A stretch of DNA of 64,000 nucleotides, from positions 1,488,001-1,552,000 of the forward strand of contig OX637393.1 in NCBI GenBank assembly GCA_951799425.1. The letters are read 5' to 3'. The stretch comes from Ilex aquifolium. Its lineage: Eukaryota > Streptophyta > Magnoliopsida > Aquifoliales > Aquifoliaceae. The notes below the pieces were generated by a model, which worked only from the letters and a program-made list of their open reading frames with translations, was not told the DNA's origin and made no database searches. Shown piece after piece: positions 11,869-23,564 of this stretch (positions within the stretch are counted from its first letter, which is position 1; every line of letters starts with the position of its first letter). Both the position numbers and the translations under genes were made by a program.

Positions 11869-12478
11869 TAGAGGTGTAGATTGTGTCGTGTAATGTTGGC
11901 ACAGTCCATGGGCACAACACAATCCGGGCTCGTGCCTGGATCGTTCCGTTCTCGTGCCTGTTATGGAGAAGTTTGATAAATGAAATCACAAAATAACTCC
12001 TCAAACTAACCGTTATAGTTGTTGAAAGGGGTAATTCTTAGTGTTGGCACAACATGGGCCGATTCAGGAGCTGCAGAAGTCTGATGGGGAGTAACCATAT
12101 TCCCATAATTCACACACTCAGAGAAGCTAATCAGTGTGCTGATACACTGGCAAACCTTGGAGTGCAACAGATGGAATCTTTTGTGGAGCTAGAAGCTCCC
12201 CCTCCCCAAATTGGAATTGCTTAATGGCTGATATGGCCAATGTTGTTTTCTCAAGGAACTCTGTTTAGTATGGTTTTTAACTTTCCAATGAATCAAAAAA
12301 ACATGGGCCGATTCCAAGCACCGGTATGGCCCAGGCACAACAAGGGCATAGGCAAGGCACGAGTATGATAAGGCATGACACAGGGGTGTGCCATATCGGT
12401 GCCATACTCCTATCTCCGTGACGGGCCCAACTCTGAAAATGGTGCACCCCTGCCGGCTCAGCCCATTTTACACCTCTA
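11869..12478. mobile_element. hAT-like non-autonomous element
   Basis: The ends are inverted (TAGAGGTGTAGA at the left, TTTACACCTCTA at the right), as in hAT elements. The flanking 8-mers CTCAGGAT and CACATGAT match at 6 of 8 positions, a plausible decayed target-site duplication. The interior repeats GGCACGAG/GGGCCGATTC-type words and is interrupted by a LINE fragment at 12066-12300. Confidence 0.6.
12066..12300 (+). mobile_element. 5'-truncated LINE insertion
   Basis: The fragment is flanked by a perfect 14-bp duplication ACATGGGCCGATTC (12052-12065 and 12301-12314) and ends in a short A run. It reads REANQCADTLANLG in frame, the end of the RNase H-like domain found at the C terminus of plant LINE polyproteins, followed by a stop and a 3' tail. 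It is nested in the hAT-like element. Confidence 0.82.
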
Positions 12479-12631
12479 CACATGATCAACGAAGAGATGC
12501 ATGTAATTGATATCAACTTTCTAAAGCAAATGAGTCCCATAGATAGTTGAGAATGTATACCTTATAACTCATTGTGCAAGTGAAAGCTCTAGATAAGTTG
12601 TGGTGCTATAGCTTCTGGTTTGCTGAATAGT

Positions 12632-14770
12632 TCAACACTGAAGAACATCGATGTTGATACCATATTTATGCAGTATTTGTTGCAGCTTGAAAGTTGCCGC
12701 TTCTACAGGATTCTGAACCCACTTTTTCTCATATCCAAGTACGAGTGCCTTGTGTGTAACTTCATTTGGACTGATACCGTGTTCAATCATCATGTCCACC
12801 AGGCAGCATGCATCATCAACGCTGGCTACACTACAAAATCCATGAATGAGAGTGTTGTACAAAACTAGATCTGGAATCAAACCTACATCAAGCATCTTGT
12901 TAAACAGAGCATTGGCCTCATCCATACGACGTGCCCTACAATACCCATTCAAAAGGGCGCTGCAGGTCACAACATCAGGCTTTATATGGTGCTCACTCAT
13001 GTAAAACCACACAAGAAATGCTTCTTCAAAATTCCCTTTCTTTGAGAACCCACCGACAATGTTAGTGAATGTTACAACATCAGGAGAAAACCCCCTTACA
13101 ATGAGCTCATCTAATATTTCTTCTGCCTCGCTTACAAATCCTCGCATGATAAGGCTGTGAATGATGGTGTTATAGGTCACAATATCAGGAGAGACGCCTG
13201 CAGATTTCATCATGTCCAATAACCCAAAAGCCTTATGTAACAAGCCCTTCTTTCCATAGCCATCCATTAATGTGTTGTATGCGACAATGTCAGGGACCAA
13301 ACCCTCTGTCAACATATTCTGAAACAAATGTTCTGCCATGTCCACGTCTCCAGACTTGCAATAACCATCGACAAGTGTTGTGTATGTAGTAACTGATGGT
13401 CGAATTCCCAACTTCAACATCTTACCCAGATACATAAGCGCCGCATTTACGTCCCTAATTTTGCAGTATCCTCCAATGATAGTGGTGAGACTAAAACAAT
13501 CAGGAAGCAAGCCTGATTCTGACATCTCATGAAAAACATTAGAAGCTGTGCCCATGTCACCATCAGTACATAACTTTGAAATAAAGCTGTTATACACATA
13601 GATATTGGGTGGAAGCCTGAATATTCTCAAAATATCAAGTGCTTCCTCAAATTTTCCCGCTTTGCAGAAACCATCAATAACTGAACTAACAGACACTGAA
13701 TCAAGTGAAATACCCATTGAGGTCATTTTGAACAATATAGAGGTACCTTCTCTTAAAAGAGACATTTTGCAGAAGGAATCAATCAACATAGTATATGCAA
13801 TTATGTCAGGATTAATCTTGTAGTTTCTCATTTCCATCAACAACTTCCAACCAAATTTAAGATTACCCTCTGTACAGTACTTGTGGATAAACAAACTAAT
13901 AATCGAAGCATTGAACCCCAAACCTTGGCTCTGAAATTCTTCCAAAAAATCCCAAGCCAATTGCGTCTGATTTGATTGTAATAACACCCTGAGAAGTGAA
14001 TTGCAAACCCCAATTGATGGGAAGATATTTAGATGTCTCATTTGAAAACATAACTTGAGAGCGGAATTCACCATATTTTCTTTAACATAACAGTCAACAA
14101 GCATGCTATATGTAGTTACCAAAACCCTTCTTTCGGTATGAGTTTCATGAAGAACTCTCAACAACAAATTGAGCCACCAATCCTCCCCGTCATTCTTTCT
14201 CACAAGACATAAAATTAGATCCACTGCCCTATAATTCATATTCCCAGCAACCAAAATATGTATCATTGTACAAACAGATTGTATCCCATGCTTTGATCTC
14301 GTGCAACACTCTGACCACCTAAAAAAATAAGCAAGAGCAGCATCCGAGCTCTCCTCAAATAGATCATTCAGAATCCGAATTATGTTATCCTGGTCTAAAT
14401 AAATCTTGTTATAACTATTTTGAGTCCCTAAATTCCATCCGCAATTCTCAAGTATTAACGTGACCCTATTCAACTCATTGTCATACTTTGCTTTTTCATG
14501 ATATTCATAAATTGCGGAATCCTTATCCTTGCCAGAAAACTCATGTAAATCATTATATTTGTCCATACACTCAGCTGAAATGCAGGTAACATTTTGCAAA
14601 AGATCATCATTGTTCGCAAAAATGGAATCAACATAATCACCACGGATAAGGACTTCATCTTCTGAAAAAGATGAGGACGGAGACAATGCTAAATTCAGGG
14701 AAGAGAAAAGCCTGGATGTTCTCTTTAATCCAGCACAGCAAACGTTGATGATTGAAAGTGATGCTTTCAT
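12632..14770 (-). CDS. P-class pentatricopeptide repeat protein
   Basis: An intact single-exon coding region of 712 codons starts at the ATG at 14770 (MKASLSIINVCC...). The upstream TTG at 14776 is in frame but not a likely start. The first 35 residues are rich in Ser, Leu and Arg with no acidic residue, like a mitochondrial presequence. From about residue 150 to 690 there are about 14 tandem 35-residue PPR motifs, for example PDIIAYTMLIDSFCKMSLL, SVTTYTTLVDGYCKSGDVD, PDIVTYNTIIHSLIMRGF and PDLVLYNTLIHGFCSVASV. There are no E or DYW domains, so it is P class. Such proteins bind organellar RNA to stabilise, process or splice it. The closest family type I can think of is Arabidopsis At2g19280, held with low certainty. 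A probable 5'UTR intron lies upstream (acceptor TTGCAG just before 14800). Confidence 0.92.
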   Translation of the reverse strand: MKASLSIINVCCAGLKRTSRLFSSLNLALSPSSSFSEDEVLIRGDYVDSIFANNDDLLQNVTCISAECMDKYNDLHEFSGKDKDSAIYEYHEKAKYDNELNRVTLILENCGWNLGTQNSYNKIYLDQDNIIRILNDLFEESSDAALAYFFRWSECCTRSKHGIQSVCTMIHILVAGNMNYRAVDLILCLVRKNDGEDWWLNLLLRVLHETHTERRVLVTTYSMLVDCYVKENMVNSALKLCFQMRHLNIFPSIGVCNSLLRVLLQSNQTQLAWDFLEEFQSQGLGFNASIISLFIHKYCTEGNLKFGWKLLMEMRNYKINPDIIAYTMLIDSFCKMSLLREGTSILFKMTSMGISLDSVSVSSVIDGFCKAGKFEEALDILRIFRLPPNIYVYNSFISKLCTDGDMGTASNVFHEMSESGLLPDCFSLTTIIGGYCKIRDVNAALMYLGKMLKLGIRPSVTTYTTLVDGYCKSGDVDMAEHLFQNMLTEGLVPDIVAYNTLMDGYGKKGLLHKAFGLLDMMKSAGVSPDIVTYNTIIHSLIMRGFVSEAEEILDELIVRGFSPDVVTFTNIVGGFSKKGNFEEAFLVWFYMSEHHIKPDVVTCSALLNGYCRARRMDEANALFNKMLDVGLIPDLVLYNTLIHGFCSVASVDDACCLVDMMIEHGISPNEVTHKALVLGYEKKWVQNPVEAATFKLQQILHKYGINIDVLQC

Positions 14771-15596
14771 GAACAATCAGCATACCACCAAATACATAAT
14801 CTGCAAGACACTTAAAATAATAAATTAATTAAAACATAATTTTACCACATAAAAATATGAATATTGTATTTGATTTCTTTAACTCTAATCATCTACATTA
14901 AAATAATAAAAGACTAACTTGAATTCAATGGGTCACACTTCTGATTGTTCGAGTTATAAGAAAAGTTTACTACATTGGAGGCGAAAAAGAAGTTAAATAA
15001 TGCAGTTATCTTCTCCACTTAAGCTAACAAAAATAAAAAGAGAAAGAGCATGAAACTTGGAACAACTTTTACAGTGAGAAAGGTGGAGATTATTTCACCA
15101 TAAGAAGTGGTGGATCCTAGGAACCTTAGGTCGCCTTTGTAAACATAGGTCTGGATTTCAATGTGAACTAAAAATCAGAATTTCAACTAAAGGGCTTTCA
15201 AATTCATGGGTTTTAAAATCTGCCATTGGATCAAAACAACCCAACAATGCCTCATCCCAACATTTTTGGAGTAGGCTGAAATCTACCGTTTGGATAACAA
15301 GATCAATTACGAGAGAATTTTTAAGAGGTACAAATGAATTGACATGCAGTTGAAACCCCCAGAAGCTAAACCAGAAACCAACCACCTACAGTACTTTACC
15401 CAACAGAGACTTTGAAAAACCGATTTTGCAGGGGAAACAAACAAAGCCTTCAACTGATGAAATTCTCTCTGCAAAGGTAAGAGTTTACAAATCGAAAACA
15501 GCTTTGAACATCATATTAAACAAAATAACAAACGTTGAACAAGTAAAGTACAGAGAGAGTAACAAAAAACTGGGTAGAAATCGAACTTACCTATAT

Positions 15597-15720
15597 ATGT
15601 TACACCCTCTACCCTCTACGTTTTCCAATCACTATGTAATTGTAATGAGATTTCTGATCAGAAACCCTAACAGGGCGCGAAGAGAATCGAGCGAAGCAGT
15701 GACTGGCTTTTAAAACGTTG
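15597..15720 (-). promoter_or_regulatory. Probable 5'UTR exon of the PPR gene
   Basis: On the minus strand a leader with AGGGTTTCTGATCAGAAATC is followed by a donor ATATAG|GTAAGTTCG near 15596. The matching acceptor TTGCAG lies just 5' of the PPR start. The block 15440-15710 is clearly homologous to 21110-21350 upstream of F-box copy B (shared CTGGGTAGAAAT, GACCTATATA, AAACAAAATAACAAAC and GATTTCTGAT words). Confidence 0.55.
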
Positions 15721-15783
15721 AAAATAGTAGAGTGAGAGTTGGGTAGACTGGAGCCAATAGCAAATACGTTGGAGTTAATTTTA

Positions 15784-16784
15784 GGGAGAATTACACCTAG
15801 ATCCCCTAAGGTTTGTCCTTTAATCAGTCAGACCTCCCAACATTTGAAATATTATATACAGACTCCTCGAGATTTGTACGCGCGTAACACTTAGACTACT
15901 GTTGTAAATATATCAGTTAATAAATTATACCTAGACCCCCTAAAGTTTGTACGAACATAATACTTACACCCTTTTTAAGTTTAAAATGTTATACTTAGAC
16001 AAAAAATACTCCAATCAAAAATAGAATATCAAATATTTTAAATTTTACAACTAAAATTCATGTTCTATTGTATAATTTATTGAAATAAAATCAAAAATAA
16101 ATTTTTATTTTTTCATAAAAAAATTGTAATTAGTATATAATTATATTATCTATTGGAATAAAACTAAAAAATCAAATAAGGGGTCTAAGTTATTCATAAT
16201 AGAACATGAATTTTGGTTGTAAAATTTATGTTCTATTATGTCATTTATTGAAATAAAATCAAAAATAAAAATTTAGTTTTTAAAAAAAAAATCATAGTTA
16301 GTATACAATTATACTATCTATTAGAATAAAACTAAAAAATTAAACAATGAGTCAAATTATAATGGCACAATATCTTTTAGCTTTAATTGAGGTAGTTTGG
16401 TATTTTAATTTGGTCGTTTAAACGACCAAATTAAATTCTAATAGATAATATAATTGTATAATAATTACAATTTTTTAAGAAAAAATTGAATTCTTATTTT
16501 TTATTTTATTTCAATAAATGATACAATAGAACATGAATTTTAATTATAAAATTTAAAACATTTGATATTCTATTTTTAATTGAAGTATTTTTAGTCTAAG
16601 TATAACATTTTAAAACTTAAGGGTCTAAGTAATATATATTTACAAATTTTAGGGGTCTGGGTGTAATTTATTAATGGATATTTAAGAGCCTACAAACTTC
16701 GGGGTTTTGTATGTAATATTTCAAATGTCAGAGAGTCTTAGTGATTAAGTGACAAATCTCAGGAAATTTGAGTATAATTTTTCC
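15784..16784. mobile_element. Mutator-type foldback MITE, 1,001 bp
   Basis: A perfect 9-bp duplication TTAATTTTA flanks the element (15775-15783 and 16785-16793), the size made by Mutator-like transposases. The two halves are inverted copies over most of their length. The left end GGGAGAATTACACCTAGATC pairs with the inverted right end GGAAAAATTATACTC. The axis is a perfect palindrome near 16407-16432 (core GGTCGTTTAAACGACC). An internal block of about 140 bp is directly duplicated (about 16060-16180 and 16205-16350), making the halves unequal. There is no coding capacity. Confidence 0.85.
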
Positions 16785-16807
16785 TTAATTTTAAGCTGCC
16801 CGAGATG

Positions 16808-17115
16808 GTAAAATATATTTTTGGCCCCAAAAGTATGCGTTTGATCCATAAGGTGTTTAATTTATTTTTAAGTGGTCCAATCTCATATGTCTATCAAAAA
16901 ATCATAACAATTTGATCACGCGTAAAATAGACACACAATTATAAATTACGTGATTGGCACATGACCAGAAACATTAATAATTTTTTAACAAACGTTTAGA
17001 ATTGAACCACATAAATACAAATTAGAAATCTTAGGGACCAAATAAAATACAATGATAAAATTGGGGATCAAATAAACACTATACGCATATTTTAGGTACT
17101 AAAAGTATATTTTAC
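16808..17115. mobile_element. Short MITE with inverted ends
   Basis: The left end GTAAAATATATTTTTGG matches the inverted right end GTAAAATATACTTTTAG, with AAGTATGCGT / AAATATGCGT just inside. It is about 308 bp and non-coding, separated by about 15 bp from the Mutator-type MITE target duplication. No clear target duplication was seen. Confidence 0.6.
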
Positions 17116-17297
17116 TTGTTTGATTTGGAGAGGTTTTTTTTGACAATCACTTATGGACGAGGTTTGAACCAACAATTTTACTGTAACTCAAAAAAAAATT
17201 CTTTTTTCTATAAATTAAAATAGATATGTAAATAGGTCAATCCACACATTCATGGAGCATTGCCCTCAACACCACACTTATGTCAAGGCCGAAACTA

Positions 17298-17597
17298 GGT
17301 CTGTCAATAGTGTCTGGTGAGACAGATTCGTGTCGAAAAATATTTCACTCATATCCAATTCGTTTATTAATTCATGTCTAACTTGTCGGGTTCATGTCGT
17401 GTATGAATCGTGTATAATTAATATATAAATGAGTCGTGTCGTATATTTTTTTTAATTGACTTCACTCATATTTAATTCGTTTATTAACCGTGTTATATCG
17501 GGTCTACTCATTTACAAAATGGGTGGCATAAGGAAGGCACAAACCCTTTAATCCAGTGTCGTGTTAACGAGTCGTGCCATATTTTGACACCCCTAAC
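17298..17597. mobile_element. hAT-type MITE
   Basis: Flanking 8-mers CGAAACTA (17290-17297) and TGAAACTA (17598-17605) differ at one base, the duplication size of hAT elements. Inside, GGTCTGTCAATAG pairs with the inverted GTTAGGGGTGTCAAAAT. The interior has the GTCGTGTC/GGGTTCATG words common in plant hAT MITEs. Confidence 0.68.
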
Positions 17598-17639
17598 TGA
17601 AACTAAGGTTTCACCACATGCTCTAGACTATAAATAGTA

Positions 17640-17750
17640 GATTTAACCCGACCAAAAATGTCGTACCTGTGGAGACTCGAACTCAATCATTGAACAAAGA
17701 AAATTCAAATTTTTACCTACTGAACTAACTGCTCGGTGATCAAAAAAATC
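17640..17750 (-). mobile_element. Truncated SINE 5' part
   Basis: Minus-strand pol III promoter-like boxes are present: TTAGTTCAGTAGG (A box) and GAGTTCGAGTCTCC (B box), about 45 bp apart, as in Au-type plant SINEs. The usual 3' part is not recognisable. Confidence 0.5.
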
Positions 17751-18860
17751 TCATTTAGCCTTCAGAAGGCAGTAATGAGTAATCTCAAAAAAAAAAAAAA
17801 TGGGAATTATTATTCCTACTATTTATTGAAATAATACTTGGGTGTTAAATACCACCTACCATATTTACTATGATTATGATATTTAATGTTTTGTTTTTGA
17901 TAGAATGCAATGAAAAAATATGATTTACTTAGTCGATCTTAAATAATTAGGACTAAGACTTTATTGAATTAAGTTAAAATTTTAATTTATTTTCCATGAA
18001 CCCAAAATCTCTTCGGTTAGTGTTTTTTCTTATTTAGACAACACATCAACTATTAAACTGAACTAGAACAACAAGGTAATGCAATCCCACTTGAGTCTAA
18101 GCTTGTAATCTTCCCCTCTATACTATTGATTTTTTGCAATAAAATTTCTGTTGAAAACTAATATCAATACAATCATCAACTGAAGAGTGATGCTAAAACA
18201 AACAATAATTCAACCTTTAAGCACGGCTGCAAGTGGACTAGGAGTCTTTAAACGGCTACGACCAAAGTCGTGGCCGTTTCAACCGAAAAAGAAGCATCAC
18301 TTCTCATTCACAAAGTAGTTGTTGCTGGACTCTGAACTAGTACAATAATTCTTGTAAAATTTCGAAAATTCTCAAAGTCGAATGACAGCTGCATAATGAG
18401 AGCTTCTGTTTCAAAGACTGAACATCTTCAAGAATTGATAGATTTCTTAACTGTATCTGAACATAAAAAAAATAGAAGGAATGCAACCCATGACCAGAAG
18501 AATACAAAATCTCTAAGAAATACAAAGAAACACTGCCTTTGAGCACATTTGGGTAATTTATTTCTAACTTACACATCTTCTGATCAATTGTCAGGTCATA
18601 CTCACAGGATTCATCACAGAATATTGGCATAAATTTTCATCCCAAACAAAATTCACATTAAATTGATCTGGAATGGCAGAATGTACAGTTCATTTCGTTG
18701 GAATGTCTCGAAACACCAGCTGAAATACAATAGGGAACATGGCCTAAGTTTTGTGGGTGGTAGAAAGTGTGCATTCTATATTCAGAACCGAGCAAAAATC
18801 AAAAAATTGCAACTGGGAATCCTTAAAATGTATTTCATAACATAGACATGCAGGTCTATA
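17751..18860. other. Spacer 3' of F-box copy B
   Basis: AT-rich sequence. A short inverted repeat AAACGGCTACGAC / GTCGTGGCCGTTT sits near 18250-18281 (one mismatch, 4-nt loop). Short open frames at 18337-18630 and 18663-18845 show no domain. The proximal part is presumably the 3'UTR of copy B. Confidence 0.45.
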
Positions 18861-20525
18861 TCAAGTTGCCAACAAGACCTGCCTGTCGAACTGGAGATCA
18901 TAGGTTCGAAACCAAGCTGTATATGTTATAGAGCTCGCGAACCCTCTCAAGAGTGCTACTAACTGATAGTGAACCTCCTTTTTCTCATCTGATCCCCCTT
19001 CAAAATCCACTAAGCAATGTATGGCCATCCTTTCCAAAACTGGTGTATTCTTAAGCAAAATGCGCAGCACGCGCAATTCCTCATCTCTTCCCTCGAACAT
19101 AACAATTGTGATGCTCTTAAGGCGGGACAAGAAACATGAAGGCAGAGAATTTAGAATCTGATCGTCACTCTCATGATGTGCAGAACAGATGATATTCTAC
19201 ATCATCAATCGAATGTCTTAGCCATAACATTAACATTTATAAGGGCAAACAAATCATTAACCAAATTGTTGTACTTACATCAAAGATGACAGATTCAAGA
19301 GAAGGACAGTTCCGGAGTATGTGATGCAGGCCTCTACAATTCAATTCCAGTGACCCAGGAACCACTTCAAGTTCGGCCAAATTATGGAACACAGGAAGAT
19401 GGACAAATAGTTCTTCTGCCCATTTTAGAACCTTAGAGAAGGAGAGAACTCAATGTATCAAGAAAAGGGGGGTACAAATAAACCTTTTGCAGAACAGAAT
19501 ATAGAAAGCAACCATGAACCAACAACATATTATAAAAGGAGGTCAACATATCTAAGCACACCTTTTGACAAACTTAATGAGAGCAGCAAACATACCTCAA
19601 TTGCTTGGCCTGTTAGTGTTAGGCGTTTTACATTAGAGAACTTTTTGAGAAGCTTGTTTATGCGATAAGCAACTTCTCTTTCTCTATGCATCAAGTCAAT
19701 ACAAATTACACTTGCTTCAACCAGTAATGAACAACTGCATAAGCAATATTCATCAACGAGTTCGCCATTGTAACTGAAGTACTTGAGACTTGGACCAAAA
19801 ATCATGACCTGGCAACTAGTTAGATTATCCCAATCATCAGTATCAAGACAACTGATATGTAAGCTCTGAAGCCTGGGAGCAGAAATACTCACAGCCCTGA
19901 GATTCATCCAGTTGCAATCTGTCAACTGCAATATTTCAAGGGCTAGGCAGCCAGAAAAGAGCTGTTGGGTTCCATAGTCATCTGGAAATGTAACGCTACT
20001 AAGCATCAATGTCTTGAGATTTGAAAAACAAATGGAAGGAGGTATTCGGAGAACCCCGTTCATGCTTAAATACAACTGTGTCAGTGAATGACAAGTGAAG
20101 AAGCAATGAGGCAACACATGTGAGTCGCCCACACCATCAAGACATATACTGAGGTTTTGCACTTCACGCCTTACTGCGGCTGTTATCCATGAATTAATGC
20201 GCAGTGCATCAGAAAGCACATTACATGAGAGGGAGAACTTTCTAATATTGGATGAGTCACGAAGAACTAGCACTCTTTCCACAAAATCCATGAACAGATT
20301 CCTATTACTGTCCCCTTCCTTGAAGTCAAGATTAGAAATGGACGTCCACAGGTACTGCCATCTATGTGATAAGATGCTTGTTCGCACAGCATCTTTGGTC
20401 GAAAGGAAACATAGGATGCACTGAAGAATTACATCAGGCAGATTGCTAATCCTATCATCATTCTTGGTTTGATCTTCATCTAGCTTCTGGTTTTTCGGTT
20501 TACGTACAAGAAAACTTGAATCCAT
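18861..20525 (-). CDS. F-box/FBD/LRR-repeat protein (copy B)
   Basis: Three exons on the minus strand join in frame: 20525-19596 (930 nt), 19431-19279 (153 nt) and 19196-18861 (336 nt), giving 472 aa. Donors are GAG|GTATG and GAT|GTAAG; acceptors are CTAAG|G and GATGTAG|A. The F-box occupies residues about 25-65 (DRISNLPDVILQCILCFLS, then TSILSHRWQYLW). Degenerate LRRs follow (HSLTQLYLSMNGVLRIPPSI, then LQSLHISCL). Exon 2 carries VLKWAEELFVHLPVFHNL. Exon 3 holds the FBD domain (LKSITIVMF, then LRVLRILLKNTPVLERMAI). Such proteins pair with SKP1/ASK in SCF ubiquitin ligases, with the LRR/FBD part choosing targets, which are unknown here. It has all expected parts and no internal stop. Confidence 0.92.
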
Positions 20526-21099
20526 AAAATAATGATCTTCCTATAAGGCTATAACAAAGACTGGATGAAAACTAGAGTTTAGGTAAAAGAGGACGATATC
20601 TTGTGGGGATCGGGCCTTATGTGAATGAAGGATGGTTAGGGTATACCTAGAAACCCCAGCTGGCATGATAGAACCGAGCAAATCAATTGCTAGGCCATTC
20701 CCAAGCAGTGTTAGGTAACCAATAAGAAAATTGTCTAAATTATAGATGTAAATTAGAAACATGTGACTTAAAGAATCGATGAATAAGAAAGGAAGTCTGA
20801 AAATATTTCTGAACGAATTAAGAAAGACTTGGCTAAAAAGTATATAATCCACCTTGCACAACCAATGATGAAAACCCTAGAAGAATATCTGATAAAACTT
20901 AAGTCTAAGTTACACACTTTTTACTTGCTTTGAGAGCCCTTAATGACTAATGCCTCCGACAAGTCAACCCTCGACAGTTTATTTGTGATTTACAAGAAGA
21001 GGGTCTTTCTATTCGTTTTGTCAAAGTTATCCAGAGTGTATAGCCATCAATTCAAGGTACGATCAATCAATGTGTACATGCAGTTGATGTTTCAATTCG

Positions 21100-21355
21100 A
21101 GTAACTGCCAATTTAATGGTGGATCGCCATGAATCTTCTGTGAAGGTAAGACAAGGTTAAAAACTCCTACAAGTTTACACCCATGACGGCTTTGCTCTCT
21201 TAGTTCCCAAACATCATAGCAAACAAAATAACAAACATAGAACAACAGTACAAAATCTGGGTAGAAATTGAACTGACCTATATATTGTGATGTGCCCTCT
21301 TAGTTCCCAAGTACGAGGATCGCGATTTCTGATAAGAAACACTAAATTTAGGATG
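21100..21355 (-). promoter_or_regulatory. Upstream leader of F-box copy B
   Basis: About 600-800 bp upstream of the copy B start, this block matches the PPR leader region (15440-15710) and, in its first part (ATCGCCATGAATCTTCTG), the block at about 27545-27628 upstream of copy D. It therefore belongs to the duplicated F-box unit and probably contains a non-coding first exon. Confidence 0.5.
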
Positions 21356-22697
21356 GTAATCGGGTCGTGCTCATTCGCATCCAGCAATAATCACTTCTAA
21401 CTTAATTTATTTAACTAATTATGTTGATTAATTTATTTTCTTGTTATATTTGTGTTGATCTGTATAATTAACCTTCAGTTTTATATCTAAAATTTTATTA
21501 TCACTTAATCGAGGGCAAATCTTATTTTGCACTTAAATGCCAAAATTTTTATTTTATACCCCAAAAGTTTAATTTTTTTACATTACAGTCTGAATCATAC
21601 AAATTTGTTGCAATGTGATCCATCAACAAACGGCCACTTAAAAATCTAGTATGTTTTCAACTCACGTGAGCAACACGCGGAATATGAAGGGACATTAGTG
21701 TAAAAACAACAAATTTTTGTGGCAAAAAACGTGATTATAGGCTTGTTTCTTTCATATTAAACCACGGTAACACAAGAAGAAACAGAGAAAATGGGAGAAA
21801 TTGAGGGAAGAGTAATACTACATGAACTTAAAAATTAGATTTAAAAAGTAGACTTGATAATCATAACCATTAAATAGATAATGGGTCCCAATAAATACTG
21901 GGATCCACAATGAAATCAATAATTATAATTATTCTTATAATACTACGTAAACGTGATAATCGTGTCAATTTTGTATAAACAATGCTATGTTTATCAAATC
22001 ATTTACCAAATTTTATATCACAAATTAGTGTGGATGGTTGAATCAATCGAGTTCACTAACTCACAAAACATTCAATGTATAAAATTTTGACACATTATTT
22101 GGGATATAAGATTCGATAAATAAATTTGGGCAGCATAATTTTATCTATTTCATATTATTTGTGATTGACACTATCATAACTCATTTATTATTCGTGTTAA
22201 CAGATCGTATCATATACGGATTCGTATCGAGAAATGATCAACTCTAACTTACTAATTTTGTGTTAATTTTTAAATTATATTTTCGTGTTATGTCAGAAAT
22301 TATTATCCCCACTTACTTAAATTTGAGGGAGTGGGTCTTATTAGACTCTGACATGATCAAAGTAATTTTTAAGGGTCAGATTGTTTTGGCCGACCCTAAT
22401 GTCGGTCCGGCCCAAATATTTTGGTCAGTCACTTGTTGGCGGATCAAACCGGCTAGCACTTGTGAAAAACTGTATAGTCCACGGGCTGCCCATGACGATG
22501 GTCGACTCTTAATGGGTCTTTTTTCAGATTTGGATTTTTAATTTTTAATTTTTTTAAAAGTTATTCTGACAGATGTGTTGGGTCACAAGCTTATCCGACG
22601 AGCCGTTTTCATACACCTTAATCGGGCAAACCTGTTGGTTTAGTTGTTGGGCTAGCATCGTACCCATGGGTCATCGTGTGGCATATCAAGTTCACTC
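21356..22697. other. Repeat-rich spacer
   Basis: AT-rich DNA with hAT-MITE-like words (TATTCGTGTTAACAGATCGTATC; GGCCCAAATATTTTGG; GGGCTGCCCATG near 22480). Boundaries and target duplications are not resolvable. The open frame at 22260-22541 has no domain. Confidence 0.45.
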
Positions 22698-23409
22698 ATG
22701 GCACTGAATTTAGAATCTGATCATCCCTCTCATCATTTGCAGAACAGGTGATCGTCTACATCATCAATCAAATATCTTAGCCATATCAATAACGTTTATA
22801 TGGGAAAACAAATCATTGATCAATTAGTTGTGCCTACATAAAAGTCGAGAGATTCAAGAGAAGGACAGTTCTGGAGTATGTGTAGCAGTCCTCCACAATT
22901 CAACTCCACTGACCCAGGAACCACTTCAAATTATGGAACACAGGAAGGTGGACAAATAGTTCTGTAAGTGAATTGCAGGTGAAGATGCAATAAGGCAACA
23001 CATGTGAGTCACTTACACCATCAAGAGTGAGGTGGAGCTTTTGTACTTTACGCCTTACTGCAGCAGTTATCCATGAATTAATGAGCAATGCATCACAAAG
23101 TATATTGCATGAGACGGAGAATTTTCTAATATTTGATGAGTCACTAAGAGCTAGCACTCTTTCCACAAAATCCATGAAGAGCTTTCTATTACTGTCACCT
23201 TCCTTGAAGTCAAGATTAGGAATGGACGTCCACAAGTATTCCCATCTTTGTGATAAGATGCTTGTTCGAACAGCATCTTTGGTCGAAAGGAAAGATAGGA
23301 TGCATTGAAGAATTACATCGGGCAGACTGCTAATCCTATCAGCATTCTTGGTCTGATCTTCATTAAGCTTCTGGTTTTTGGATTTAGGTATAAGAGTACT
23401 TGCATCCAT
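22698..23409 (-). pseudogene. F-box/FBD/LRR pseudogene (copy C)
   Basis: The first exon begins normally (ATG at 23409, F-box DRISSLPDVILQCILSFLS) but jumps from CNSLTEL straight to FVHLPVFHNL, which in copies B and D is in exon 2. The whole LRR block and intron 1 are deleted, with a CAGAACT-type junction. After HNL an 11-bp deletion relative to copy B shifts the frame. The start of the FBD exon follows (DDQILNSVP near 22720) and is cut off after about 17 codons by unrelated sequence. It could still encode an F-box plus about 130 residues, but it is structurally broken. Confidence 0.87.
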
Positions 23410-23564
23410 AAGTTAATGGTGTGCCTATAAGTCCATAACAGAGACGGGATTATCAGCATTCATAAGCACAATTACAACCAATGCTATCATAGAGAAACAT
23501 AGAAGCAGGTCAATATGCAAACAAAAACAATTATATGAGGTTAAGATACCAGGTATGACTTTTT

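Noticed and set aside
20197..20424. Plus-strand 75-codon frame repeated at 23027-23308 and 26386-26613
   Set aside because: It is antisense to the conserved F-box exon. Its conservation is explained by the coding strand.
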